NCBI GenBank assembly: GCA_002402275.1
Contig: DHFN01000133.1
Coordinates: 1 to 17,795 of the forward strand
Source: Anaerolineales bacterium UBA4823
GTDB lineage: Bacteria > Chloroflexota > Anaerolineae > Anaerolineales > UBA4823
Direction of reading: 5' to 3'
DNA: 17,795 nucleotides
Part shown: positions 1 through 7,880 of the stretch, in pieces
Layout of the letters: every line of letters begins with the position of its first letter
Position numbering within the stretch: position 1 is the stretch's first letter
Notes under the pieces: generated by a model
The model's input: only the letters and a program-made list of their open reading frames with translations
The model's database searches: none
What the model was told of the DNA's origin: nothing
Position numbers and translations under genes: made by a program

Positions 1-353
1 GCGAGCCGAGAGGCGCCGACCTCGTGAAATCAGCGCAAAAATTTAAGTGCCAATCGCACTAGCTACGCTGCTCTTCCTCTCGCTGCCTAAGCGAGGAAAG
101 ATCGGCTGGTCTTCGACGTAAGACCACGTTCGCCTACCCCGTACTCCAGCCGGTGGTAGAACGGGCGTAATAAAGTTGGAGTGCCACGCATGATGCAGCT
201 AATTGCGTGTAAGAAAGGCTTTCGGGTCTTAGCTGCTAGTCAGATTGATCCATTGTCCCTTGGGGATTATCTGACGAAATGAACAAGGGTCTAGGCTCGT
301 AGATATTCGAGGGACGATTCTTTCGGACGCGGGTTCGATTCCCGCCATCTCCA
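1..353 (+). ncRNA. ssrA: tmRNA (transfer-messenger RNA), 5' end outside window
   Basis: This is the stalled-ribosome rescue RNA, a one-piece tmRNA seen from within its 5' part to its 3' end. The T-arm is clear: stem gcggg (329-333), loop ttcgatt (334-340), stem cccgc (341-345). A seven-base acceptor strand (346-352) and discriminator A353 follow. The upstream half contains a short tag reading frame (49-90) and several GC-rich hairpins of the kind that form pseudoknots, for example around 91-135 and 145-200. The three bases after the discriminator are CTA rather than CCA, so the CCA end would have to be added after trimming. The 5' acceptor strand, which should read close to GGAGATG, lies before the window. 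An independent terminator follows directly. Confidence 0.93.
49..90 (+). other. tmRNA-encoded proteolysis tag reading frame
   Basis: Reading from GCC at 49 to the TAA at 88-90 gives ANRTSYAALPLAA, a 13-residue tag with the hydrophobic, Ala-Ala-ending C-terminus that ClpXP-type proteases recognise. The GCC resume codon is chosen because tags nearly always begin with Ala. It is preceded by TTAAGT, resembling the purine-containing element upstream of resume codons. The exact resume codon is inferred; the frame and stop are read directly. Confidence 0.8.
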
Positions 354-355
354 CT

Positions 356-389
356 AAGACTGTTGCAGGTTGGAAACAGTCTTTTATTT
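356..389 (+). terminator. Rho-independent terminator of ssrA
   Basis: A nine-base perfect stem aagactgtt (356-364) / aacagtctt (375-383) with a ten-base loop is followed by a T-rich run (382-389, TTTTATTT). It begins within three bases of the tmRNA discriminator, as expected for this gene. On the minus strand the same hairpin is not followed by a T run, so it should stop plus-strand transcription only. Confidence 0.9.
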
Positions 390-1609
390 CAGTTTACCTC
401 TAAGATAAAACCTTTTAAATAGGCTGATTCGGGGAAATTGAGTGCAATTCCATGATCCCTTGCTTGATGGAGGGTTTCAAGAATTTTCACTTCCCGTTTT
501 GCATCTAATGCTGCACTATATATGATTTTTTGGAACAAATCCAAGCTGACCCCTCCGGAACAAGAAAACGTGACCAAAATTCCATTGGGATTGAGCAATT
601 TCAATGCGACGAGATTGATATCTTTATACGCCCGAGTTGCCTTATGGACAAATGAAACCGTCGGGGCAAATTTTGGTGGATCTAATATAACCATATCGTA
701 CTTACTCACTTTATCTCGTCTTTTCCTTAACTCGCTAAAAACATCTCCTTGTATGAGATTTGCTTTTTCTTCTGGAATTTGATTTATAAGAAGGTTTTCA
801 TGGAAAAGTTTAAGGGCTTCCGAAGAGCTATCAATGGCTTCAATGGTTTTTGCTCTATTGATTAAACAGGGTATAGCCATTCCACCTGTGTAGCAAAAAC
901 AATCTAAAATATTTCGGTCCTGGGCATATTCCTTGACATGTACCCGGTTATCTCTTTGGTCTAGATAAAACCCGGTTTTGTGTCCGTGGATCAGATCTAC
1001 CCAATAAGAGATTCCATTCTCTTGAATTAATAGAGGGTTATCAACATCTTCTCCCCAAAGTTTTCCTATCCGATTATCTAAACCTTCTAATTGGCGCGTA
1101 TCACTATCGGATCGTTCAAAAATGGAGATGGGTTTAATAATGCTGATAAGAATTTCTAACAGGTCTTGGCGCCAGTATTCACATGCCCAACTCAGAAATT
1201 GAACAACTAGAATGTCCTGGTAAACATCAGCAATAAATCCGGGTATCCCGTCTGATTCTGCATAGATAAGTCGGTAAGCATTCACTTGATTTGGAATAAA
1301 CAGTCTTTTTTTCGCCTGAAAGATTCGCTGAATCACTTGTTCGAAAAAGGGTTGGTCAATCCTAGTTTCATACTCCCAAGTATAAATTCGAACCCGAATT
1401 TGCGAATTTGGACTAAAAGCTCCTCGGGCTAACCATTGACCGCTAGCGGAAAAAATATCAACTGTCTCCCCAGGTGCAATCGAATCATCCTGTTTTTGAA
1501 TTGCGTTTCGAAAAATCCAAGGATGACGATTTAATACCGAATGTTCTTTTCCAGGTTTAAGGATGATGCCCGGTAATGAATCTTTTATTTTAATATTCCA
1601 ATCTTCCAT
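389..1609 (-). CDS. RlmI-type class I rRNA methyltransferase (23S rRNA m5C)
   Basis: A 406-residue protein of the RlmI/YccW family, which methylates a cytosine at C5 in 23S rRNA using S-adenosylmethionine; E. coli RlmI acts on C1962. A PUA RNA-binding domain opens the protein at about residues 14-80 (KPGKEH..NRHPWIF). The segment KTGFYLDQRDNR (211-222) leads into the Rossmann methyltransferase core. Motif I is LDCFCYTGG (235-243) and DPPKF is at 310-314. The family's SCSGG block (349-353) carries the likely catalytic Cys350. Length is normal. The ATG start lies 25 bases inside the upstream synthase gene and no alternative start codon is visible before the PUA domain, so translation is probably coupled to that gene. 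No terminator is obvious after its stop on the minus strand. Family is confident; the exact target base is inferred. Confidence 0.93.
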   Translation of the reverse strand: MEDWNIKIKDSLPGIILKPGKEHSVLNRHPWIFRNAIQKQDDSIAPGETVDIFSASGQWLARGAFSPNSQIRVRIYTWEYETRIDQPFFEQVIQRIFQAKKRLFIPNQVNAYRLIYAESDGIPGFIADVYQDILVVQFLSWACEYWRQDLLEILISIIKPISIFERSDSDTRQLEGLDNRIGKLWGEDVDNPLLIQENGISYWVDLIHGHKTGFYLDQRDNRVHVKEYAQDRNILDCFCYTGGMAIPCLINRAKTIEAIDSSSEALKLFHENLLINQIPEEKANLIQGDVFSELRKRRDKVSKYDMVILDPPKFAPTVSFVHKATRAYKDINLVALKLLNPNGILVTFSCSGGVSLDLFQKIIYSAALDAKREVKILETLHQARDHGIALNFPESAYLKGFILEVN

Positions 1610-2793
1610 CCAGCATTTTGGATCACGTCCATTGCCTGTTCGATTTCTTCAGGCTCGTGAGCTGCGGTTACGGTGGCACGTAAGCGAGATAGTCCTGGTG
1701 GAACTGCAGGGGATACCACTGGTAAAACAAACACATCATGATGCTGTGATTCCCTTGTCATTTGAAAGGCAGCTTCATCACTGCCACACAAAACCGGGAC
1801 AATTGCTGTTTGGGTTAACATTGTGTCGAAACCGCGGGCGCGTAACCCTTGAATAAATTGTTCTGAATTGGCTTTTAGCTTTTGAATTCGCCACGGTTCT
1901 TCCAAAATTACCTCGAAAGCAGCCTTTGCTGCTCCAGCTTGAGCTGGAGGTAGAGCAGCAGAAAAAATGTAAGCTCGACTGACATGGCGAAGGTAATTGA
2001 TCAAATCTTGATTTCCAGCTATATAACCACCAACGGAAGGTATTGTTTTACTCAATGTGCCCATTTTGATGTCTATTGAATTTGGCATATTGAAGTGCTC
2101 TTCTATCCCGGTTCCTTTCTCCCCCAGTACACCCAATGAATGGGCTTCATCAATCATCAGCCAAGCATGATATTTTTTGCATAATTCAACAACCTTGGGA
2201 AAGTTGATCAGATCACCATCCATGCTAAATACTGCATCAGCAATGACTAGTTTAGCGTTTCCATCCGGTACTTGTTGTAACCGTTGTTCTAAAGCTTCCA
2301 TGTCATTGTGAGGAAAACGCAGGAATTTTGCTCCCGACATCAAACAACCATCCACAATACTAGCATGGTTGAGTTTATCCGAGATGATGTAATCACCACG
2401 ACCAACCAAGGTTGAAATGACAGTTAAATTTGTGACATAACCGGAAGTAAAGGTAATCGCTGCTTCAGTGTGTTTGAATGCCGCGATAGTCTCTTCTAAT
2501 TCCTGATGTAATTTCAAGCTACCTGCTAAAGACCTTACGCCATGAGTTCCCGTGCCATATTTTTCGATCGCTTTTTGAGCAGCTTGATTGATTTTAGGGT
2601 GTCCTACCAATCCTAAATAAGAGTAAGATGCATACATCCCCATTTCTCTGCCATTTACTAATACACGAGATCCTCCTCGCAATTCTTCCACTGGTTGATT
2701 ATAAAAATATAAATCCTGTTTGTAGGTTTCATCTAACCTTTGATTCATGGTTTCGATTCTTTTTTCAATGTTGTCTTTTATAGGATTTTCCAT
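1585..2793 (-). CDS. PLP-dependent alpha-oxoamine synthase (KBL/BioF/serine palmitoyltransferase-like)
   Basis: A 402-residue fold-type I PLP enzyme of the alpha-oxoamine synthase family, which condenses an amino acid with an acyl-CoA and releases CO2 (or, for Kbl, forms 2-amino-3-ketobutyrate). Visible landmarks are the N-terminal GTGTHGVRSLAGS (80-92), NHAS with the cofactor-stacking His143, DEAHSLG (215-221), and the Schiff-base lysine Lys249 in GTLSKTIPSVGGYIAG. The GTLSK...VGGYIAG form resembles serine-palmitoyltransferase-like members more than classical Kbl or BioF, which usually read GTLGKA. Substrates therefore cannot be fixed from sequence. The start is supported by AAAAGGAG (2799-2806) five bases upstream. 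It is the first gene of a two-gene unit with the RlmI-like gene, and its last 25 bases contain that gene's start. Confidence 0.92.
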   Translation of the reverse strand: MENPIKDNIEKRIETMNQRLDETYKQDLYFYNQPVEELRGGSRVLVNGREMGMYASYSYLGLVGHPKINQAAQKAIEKYGTGTHGVRSLAGSLKLHQELEETIAAFKHTEAAITFTSGYVTNLTVISTLVGRGDYIISDKLNHASIVDGCLMSGAKFLRFPHNDMEALEQRLQQVPDGNAKLVIADAVFSMDGDLINFPKVVELCKKYHAWLMIDEAHSLGVLGEKGTGIEEHFNMPNSIDIKMGTLSKTIPSVGGYIAGNQDLINYLRHVSRAYIFSAALPPAQAGAAKAAFEVILEEPWRIQKLKANSEQFIQGLRARGFDTMLTQTAIVPVLCGSDEAAFQMTRESQHHDVFVLPVVSPAVPPGLSRLRATVTAAHEPEEIEQAMDVIQNAGWKIGILK

Positions 2794-2868
2794 AATCGCT
2801 CCTTTTTAAAACAAGTTTAATGATGTTAGATCATAGCAAGAAATATTTTCGCAAATTGCTAAGTAATA

Positions 2869-2897
2869 AGTTTAGCTTCATTGACTCAATCTGTCAA
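2869..2897 (-). promoter_or_regulatory. Predicted sigma-70-type promoter for the alpha-oxoamine synthase / RlmI-like unit
   Basis: Read on the minus strand, a perfect -35 TTGACA (2892-2897) is followed after exactly 17 bases by TAAACT (2869-2874), which matches four of six -10 positions. It sits just downstream of the ligA stop, 76 bases before the synthase start codon. A second weaker -10-like TATGAT lies at 2830-2835 without a convincing -35. Confidence 0.6.
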
Positions 2898-2898
2898 T
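2880..2898. repeat. Six-base inverted repeat overlapping the -35 element
   Basis: ATTGAC (2880-2885) and GTCAAT (2893-2898) form a perfect inverted repeat with a seven-base spacer. The right arm covers the -35 hexamer of the predicted synthase promoter, so it could be an operator, or a chance palindrome. As an RNA hairpin it would be weak and has no T run, so it is not a convincing ligA terminator. Confidence 0.35.
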
Positions 2899-2912
2899 TT
2901 CATAAGTAAGGG

Positions 2913-4940
2913 TTATCCTTTTGCCATCTTGATCAATTCTTCCTCATTCAAAATAGGTATATTAAGACTCCGGGCTTTATCCAACTTTGAACCAGGATTA
3001 CTGCCAACTACCAGGTAGGTTGTATTTTTACTGACAGAATCGGTCACTTTACCACCTCGTTTTTCGATGAAATCTTTAACCTCGTCCCGACTAAATTTTT
3101 CTAACGTACCAGTAACTACAAAGGTGTCTCCCTGAAAGACTAAGGGGAATTGTTCAGAGAAGGTGCTTTGTTCTTGGATAGGCCAGACCCCGTTCTTTTT
3201 TAATTTTGAAAGCAATTCACGATTGCGTGGAGTTTGAAACCAATCAACTATTGCTTGAGCGATATTTGGGCCTATCCCTTCAATGGACATCAGCTCATCT
3301 TGGCTAGCATTCATTAGCTTGTCAAGAGAGCCAAAATGATTAGCAAGATCATTTGCCGCGACTTCACCAACGCCCCTAATCCCTAGTGCTATAATAAATC
3401 TCGGCAACGTTTGTCGTTTTGATTGCTGGATAGCGTTGATGATATTCTCAGCTTTTTTATCAGCAAAACCCTCTAGATTTAGCAAATCTTCTTTCTTAAG
3501 CGAATATAAATCTGCTGCATCTTTTATTAGCCCAGCTTCCACAAACTGCTCCACTAGTTTTATTCCCATCCCTACGATATCCATTGCTGAACGAGAAGCA
3601 AAATGTTCAAGATTTCGAACTAGTTGAGCTGGGCAAGCAGCATTTACGCAATACCAGGCAACCTCTCCTTCGAAATGCTCAACTTTTTGACCACAAGCTG
3701 GACAGTTTTTTGGGGGTTGATAAACAACTTCATCCCCATCTCGAGCATCTAGGATTGGACCAATGATATAGGGAATTACATCTCCTGCCCTTTTTACTAT
3801 TACTCGATCACCTATGCGAATGTCTTTTTCTCGAATAAAATCAAAATTGTGAAGCGTGGCTTGTTTTACAATAACTCCCCCAATTTCTACTGGCGCTAAT
3901 ATTGCATAAGGGGTTAATACCCCCGTACGACCTACGTTTACACCGATGTCCAATAATTTAGTTGTCACTTCCCGAGCAGGAAATTTATAGGCTAACATAC
4001 CGCGTGGATCTTTACCCACCACACCTAATTGATCGAGTAAGTTTAGATCGTTTAGTTTGATCACAGCTCCATCTGCTTCATAGGGCAATTGATCGCGCTT
4101 TTCTAAATAAACCTGATAGGTTTTCAAAACACTGGCAATGTCCGGGCAATGAATACTTTCAACCACTGGAAATCCCCATGCATTCAGGAGATTTAACATT
4201 TCTAATTGCGTGGATGGACGTTCTTCCTCTATTTGAACAATATCATAGGTCAATAAAGTTAAAGGTCTGGAAGCAGTTATTGATGGATCTAGCTGTCTTA
4301 AACTTCCAGAGGCTGTATTCCGAGGATTGAGATAAACTTTTTCACCTTCTTCTTCTAATTTACGATTGAGTTTTTCGAATTCTTTTAATGGGATAAAAAC
4401 TTCCCCTCGTACGACCACATACGATGGGGGTTGTAAATTCGAGTTTGCTAGTGGTATATTAAGAGGAATTGCTTTAATGGTTTTTAAATTGGTGGTTACA
4501 TCTTCTCCTACGATTCCATCTCCCCGAGTAGCACCTTGCACGAGGACACCATTTCGGTAATGAAGTACAACGGTTAAACCATCAATTTTTGGTTCGACAA
4601 CAAAATCAGCATTTGCTACCTGGTTGTTAATTCTTTTTATTCTTTCAAACCAATCGAGAACGCCTTGATTATCGAAGGCATTTGAAAGGCTCAATATTGG
4701 TTTAGGATGAAATACTTTTACAAATTTATCGGATGCTACTCCAGCTACGCGTTGAGTTGGAGAATCTGGGGTTATCCATTCCGGGTGTTCAATTTCGATT
4801 TGCTTCAATTCAGCAAAAAGCTGATCATATTCGTAATCGCTTATTACCGGATTATTTAATACGTAGTATTGGTAGTCGTGATATCTGATTTGCTGGCGTA
4901 GCTCTTGTAAGCGGTTGAAGAGGTTTAATTGATCATCCAT
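2913..4940 (-). CDS. ligA: NAD-dependent DNA ligase LigA
   Basis: The essential replicative ligase, which seals nicks using NAD+ as adenylate donor. With the ATG at 4940 the protein has 675 residues, the normal LigA length. The N-terminal Ia region contains RYHDYQYYVLNNPVISDYEYD. The adenylation motif KIDG places the nucleophilic lysine at Lys118. NPRN(T)ASGSLRQLD, the OB domain (GVNVGRTGVLTPYA), a four-Cys zinc finger (Cys413, 416, 431, 436), the helix-hairpin-helix region (about 490-570) and a C-terminal BRCT domain (about 602-675) follow in order. A TTG nine codons upstream (4967) is also in frame. The ATG is preferred because AAAGGGA stands about five bases before it and the family's N-terminus aligns there. 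The gene is transcribed divergently from the glutaredoxin operon. Confidence 0.97.
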   Translation of the reverse strand: MDDQLNLFNRLQELRQQIRYHDYQYYVLNNPVISDYEYDQLFAELKQIEIEHPEWITPDSPTQRVAGVASDKFVKVFHPKPILSLSNAFDNQGVLDWFERIKRINNQVANADFVVEPKIDGLTVVLHYRNGVLVQGATRGDGIVGEDVTTNLKTIKAIPLNIPLANSNLQPPSYVVVRGEVFIPLKEFEKLNRKLEEEGEKVYLNPRNTASGSLRQLDPSITASRPLTLLTYDIVQIEEERPSTQLEMLNLLNAWGFPVVESIHCPDIASVLKTYQVYLEKRDQLPYEADGAVIKLNDLNLLDQLGVVGKDPRGMLAYKFPAREVTTKLLDIGVNVGRTGVLTPYAILAPVEIGGVIVKQATLHNFDFIREKDIRIGDRVIVKRAGDVIPYIIGPILDARDGDEVVYQPPKNCPACGQKVEHFEGEVAWYCVNAACPAQLVRNLEHFASRSAMDIVGMGIKLVEQFVEAGLIKDAADLYSLKKEDLLNLEGFADKKAENIINAIQQSKRQTLPRFIIALGIRGVGEVAANDLANHFGSLDKLMNASQDELMSIEGIGPNIAQAIVDWFQTPRNRELLSKLKKNGVWPIQEQSTFSEQFPLVFQGDTFVVTGTLEKFSRDEVKDFIEKRGGKVTDSVSKNTTYLVVGSNPGSKLDKARSLNIPILNEEELIKMAKG

Positions 4941-5056
4941 AGCATTCCCTTTGTGATAAGTGTCCAAAATAATATTGAATGAATATTTGAATTATATCTA
5001 TAAATCTCGCTGTATAATAAATGAGGAAGTAAATTAGATTTGATGGAGTGGGTAAC
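4941..5056. promoter_or_regulatory. Divergent promoter region between ligA and the glutaredoxin operon
   Basis: This very AT-rich 116-base gap must drive transcription both ways. For the plus strand a consensus -10 TATAAT lies at 5013-5018 but its nearest -35-like TTGAAT (4987-4992) is 20 bases away. A second pair, TTGAAT (4975-4980) and TATAAA (4999-5004), is spaced by 18. For the minus strand a TATAAT is readable around 4992-4997 without a good -35. AATATT occurs at 4971-4976 and again at 4982-4987, an 11-base step. Individual boxes are uncertain. Confidence 0.45.
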
Positions 5057-5317
5057 GTGGAAAATTTCAATATTCGCATTTATGGGACTGATTGGTGTGG
5101 GGATTGTCAACGGGTAAAAAAATTTTTCAAAGAGCACCAAATATTTTTTGAGTGGATTGATATTGACCACGATACTGAGGCTGAGCAACTGGTTATCAAA
5201 ACCAACCATGGCAATCGTAGTGTACCAACGATATTTCTCCCTGATGGCAATATTTTAGTTGAACCGTCTCAAGCAGTACTTAAAGAAAAAATACTTGATA
5301 GATATAAAGGGATGTAA
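5057..5317 (+). CDS. Mycoredoxin-like glutaredoxin family protein
   Basis: A small thioredoxin-fold redox protein of 86 residues. The dithiol active site is WCGDC (Cys14 and Cys17), the cis-proline loop is SVPT (Pro57), and the following D-G-x-x-L-x-x-PS pattern resembles actinobacterial mycoredoxins, which use a mycothiol-type or other low-molecular-weight thiol. In-frame GTG codons occur at 5048 and 5057. The second is chosen because a GGAG at 5045-5048 is correctly spaced for it and would overlap the first. Its TAA lies one base before the response-regulator start, so it leads an operon with the two-component genes. Reductase activity is expected from the motif; the partner thiol and target are unknown. 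Confidence 0.88.
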   Translation: MENFNIRIYGTDWCGDCQRVKKFFKEHQIFFEWIDIDHDTEAEQLVIKTNHGNRSVPTIFLPDGNILVEPSQAVLKEKILDRYKGM

Positions 5318-5318
5318 G

Positions 5319-6023
5319 ATGAGTGATAAGATTTTAGTTGTTGAAGATGAAATCGCATTAAGGGATACCTTAGCCTACAATCTCACGAAACAAGGTTACG
5401 AGGTTGAAACGGCTGATGATGGACAGAGCGCGATTGAGATCGCCCGCAAGATCCAACCTGATTTAATGATCCTAGACATTATGTTACCAGTTTTAGATGG
5501 GTTTGAAGTATGCCGCATTTTACGACAGGAAATGAACATCCCAATTATTATGTTGACCGCTAAGGATGAAGAGATTGATCGGGTGATTGGTTTGGAAATG
5601 GGAGCCGATGACTATGTCACAAAGCCTTTTTCTATGCGGGAATTAATGGCGCGGGTTAAAGCGAATTTACGGCGGGTGAGGATGGTCAGAGCAGAGATTG
5701 ATACCGAATCACAGATGCCAAAAGAAGTGGTTCATTTTGGAGATTTAACGATAGATTTAACCAGGCGTGAAGCATATAAAAACAATCAGGCTTTATCCCT
5801 TAAACCGAAGGAGTTTGATTTGCTCCTCTTTTTAGTGCGCCATAAAGGTCAAATGCTTTCCCGAGATTTAATTTTAGAACGAGTGTGGGGATGGGATTTT
5901 AATGGCGGCAGCCGTACCGTAGATGTGCATATTCGTTGGTTGCGGGAAAAAATTGAAATCGATCCTGCCCAACCAAGACGAATTCTTACTGTTCGAGGGT
6001 CTGGTTATCGTTTTGAGGGATGA
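5319..6023 (+). CDS. OmpR/PhoB-family response regulator
   Basis: A 234-residue transcription regulator. The receiver domain (about 4-118) has the acidic pocket Glu9-Asp10, phosphoacceptor Asp53 in LDIMLP, Thr80 and Lys102 (KPF). The C-terminal winged-helix DNA-binding domain (about 137-233) shows LKPKEFDLLLFL, the recognition-helix region RTVDVHIRWLREKIE and the closing TVRGSGYRF typical of PhoB/OmpR proteins. The ATG at 5319 is preceded by AAAGGGA (5306-5312) with a six-base spacing. A longer in-frame extension would run through the upstream glutaredoxin gene and is rejected. It abuts the sensor kinase with no gap. By similarity the pair looks PhoB/PhoR-like, but the signal is not proven. 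Confidence 0.95.
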   Translation: MSDKILVVEDEIALRDTLAYNLTKQGYEVETADDGQSAIEIARKIQPDLMILDIMLPVLDGFEVCRILRQEMNIPIIMLTAKDEEIDRVIGLEMGADDYVTKPFSMRELMARVKANLRRVRMVRAEIDTESQMPKEVVHFGDLTIDLTRREAYKNNQALSLKPKEFDLLLFLVRHKGQMLSRDLILERVWGWDFNGGSRTVDVHIRWLREKIEIDPAQPRRILTVRGSGYRFEG

Positions 6024-7787
6024 ATGTCTAAGAGTATTCGTTATAATATTGCTTTACCAATAATCATAGTCATTCTTATAATCCAGCTCGCCTTGGGGGG
6101 GTTTTATGCCTACTATTTTAATAAAGTAATTTATGAGACCATCCGCGATGATCTACTTACCACAGCCCGATTTATTGCACTATCTTTATCCGAAGATAAC
6201 CTTCAGTCTGAGGATGGGTTGAATCATAAAATAAGTCAATGGGCGACCCTATTTAGTGTCAGAATAACCGTTATCAATGATCAAGGTTCCATAATTGGTG
6301 ATTCCGGATCCCGCCCACAATACGATGAGACTTACCTTGAACTTCCAGAAGTAATCAAAGCTAAAACCCAAGAATATGGAATTGACCAGCGCCGCAGTAA
6401 CGAAACGAGGATAGACACTCTTTATATAGCTCTTCCTATAAAAAATGGGAATCAAACTGAGAGAATTGTACGCGTTGCAGTTCCTCTAACAAAGTTTCAC
6501 ACCGAACAAACCCAATTATTCATGACACTCGGAGGTGTAATCCTACTCTCAACTATCTTAATCACGGTGTTAATTATTAATGTTTCCCAACTGGCGACTC
6601 GACCCATAGAAAAACTAACTAAATCCATTTCAAAGTTGTCGCAACAAGGATTTTCTTCCGATTGGAAACCAGACGTTGCAGACCTTGAGCGGAACGATGA
6701 GGTGGGGCGTTTAACTTTTGCATTCAATTATTTAACTGAGCAATTACAAAATCAAATTGAAGCATTAGAGTATGAACGGAATAAAATTTCTGCTGTCCTG
6801 CAAGAAATGACCGATGGAGTGTTGATCATAGACAAAGAAGGAACAATTCAATTGATCAATCCAGCTGTCAAAAAAATGTTGAATTTAGACGGGGTAAATC
6901 TCATTGGTAAATCTATCATGCAAGCATTGGATTATCCTCATTTCATCGAGCTTTGGCAGCGAGTATGCAACAGTAAAGAAACCCAAAGTGCTTTGATTGA
7001 GATTCAACCCAAGAAATTATACATTCAGTGCAGTGCGGTTCCATTAGAACAAGTATCCGAAGGGAGCGTTTTAATGATCCTACAAAATTTAACTCGTCAG
7101 CGCTATTTGGAAACCGTGCGGAGAGACTTTATCAGCAATATTTCTCATGAACTACGGACTCCTTTGGCTTCATTGAAAGCTTTAACCGAGACTTTACAAG
7201 AAGGTGCCTTGGAAGATCCACCTGCGGCTCGAAAATTTTTACTTCAAATCGAAGTAGAAGTTGATTCTTTAAGTCACATGGTTTCTGAACTCCTGGAATT
7301 ATCTCGAATTGAATCTGGACAGGTTCCCCTCCGGTTACGTCCAGCATCTCCTGTTGAAATCCTCGAAAAGGTGGTTGAGCGGTTAGGGTTACAAGCTGAA
7401 CGGGCAGGGGTTGAAGTTATAAGCAATTTTTCACCCCTTACTCCAAATGTACTCGCTGATCCCCAACGGTTAGAAGAGGTTTTGGGAAATCTATTTCATA
7501 ATGCCATCAAGTTTACACCGCGGGGTGGAAAGATTACCCTATCGGTTCGACCTGAAGGAGATCAAGTTTTATTTTCGGTCGAAGATACCGGGGTAGGAAT
7601 TCCAGCTGAAGATTTGCCACGTATTTTTGAACGTTTCTATAAAGCTGATCGAGCTCGAGCAAGTGGTGGAACAGGATTGGGATTAGCGATCGCAAAGCAT
7701 GTCGTCGAAGCCCATGGTGGAATTATTTGGGCTGAGAGTATAGAGAAGAAGGGTTCGACTTTTTATTTTTTGATACCAAAGGGTTAA
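6024..7787 (+). CDS. PhoR-like membrane sensor histidine kinase
   Basis: A 587-residue sensor kinase and cognate partner of the regulator just upstream; its ATG follows that gene's TGA directly, with GAGGGA (6015-6020) as ribosome-binding site. Order of parts: transmembrane helix 1 (about 9-30), an extracytoplasmic sensor domain (about 31-164) with the PhoR-type pattern VTVIN..G.IIGDS and an LYIALPI strand, transmembrane helix 2 (about 166-188), HAMP linker (about 190-245), and a PAS domain (about 252-355). The HisKA dimerisation helix has phosphorylated His375 in ISHELRTPL. The ATPase domain has an N box around Asn493, DTGVGIP (521-527) and GGTGLGLAIAKH (548-559). All catalytic motifs are intact. 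Autophosphorylation and transfer to Asp53 of the regulator are expected. The PhoR assignment rests on architecture only. Confidence 0.94.
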   Translation: MSKSIRYNIALPIIIVILIIQLALGGFYAYYFNKVIYETIRDDLLTTARFIALSLSEDNLQSEDGLNHKISQWATLFSVRITVINDQGSIIGDSGSRPQYDETYLELPEVIKAKTQEYGIDQRRSNETRIDTLYIALPIKNGNQTERIVRVAVPLTKFHTEQTQLFMTLGGVILLSTILITVLIINVSQLATRPIEKLTKSISKLSQQGFSSDWKPDVADLERNDEVGRLTFAFNYLTEQLQNQIEALEYERNKISAVLQEMTDGVLIIDKEGTIQLINPAVKKMLNLDGVNLIGKSIMQALDYPHFIELWQRVCNSKETQSALIEIQPKKLYIQCSAVPLEQVSEGSVLMILQNLTRQRYLETVRRDFISNISHELRTPLASLKALTETLQEGALEDPPAARKFLLQIEVEVDSLSHMVSELLELSRIESGQVPLRLRPASPVEILEKVVERLGLQAERAGVEVISNFSPLTPNVLADPQRLEEVLGNLFHNAIKFTPRGGKITLSVRPEGDQVLFSVEDTGVGIPAEDLPRIFERFYKADRARASGGTGLGLAIAKHVVEAHGGIIWAESIEKKGSTFYFLIPKG

Positions 7788-7807
7788 TTGGAAATCACGA
7801 AATTTCT

Positions 7808-7839
7808 TTGACCAAAAGAGATCACGGTGCGTATATAAT
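7808..7839 (+). promoter_or_regulatory. Predicted promoter of the Cys-Ala tail / radical SAM cassette
   Basis: TTGACC (7808-7813) is followed after 18 bases by TATATA (7832-7837), overlapping a consensus TATAAT at 7834-7839. It lies 20 bases after the sensor-kinase stop and about 42 bases before the next ATG (7881), which has GAAAGGA (7868-7874) as ribosome-binding site. This suggests that the downstream cassette has its own promoter. Confidence 0.5.
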
Positions 7840-7880
7840 AGAGTAATCGAACTATGGGAATACTTTAGAAAGGAATCATT

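Noticed and set aside
356..389. The ssrA terminator as a bidirectional terminator for the RlmI-like gene
   Set aside because: On the minus strand the hairpin is followed by AGTGG and not a T run.
1563..1856. Plus-strand open frame across the rlmI-synthase overlap
   Set aside because: It is antisense to two confident genes with no ribosome-binding site or family features.
4941..4967. Longer LigA beginning at the TTG at 4967
   Set aside because: The ATG at 4940 has AAAGGGA at proper distance and matches where LigA proteins normally begin; the TTG adds nine residues without family similarity.
4925..5209. Minus-strand open frame across the glutaredoxin gene and the intergenic region
   Set aside because: It lies opposite a clear CxxC glutaredoxin, resembles no known family and has no ribosome-binding site.
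5259..5318. Response regulator starting 20 codons earlier
   Set aside because: The extension lies wholly within the glutaredoxin gene in another frame, and the ATG at 5319 has a good ribosome-binding site and the standard receiver start.
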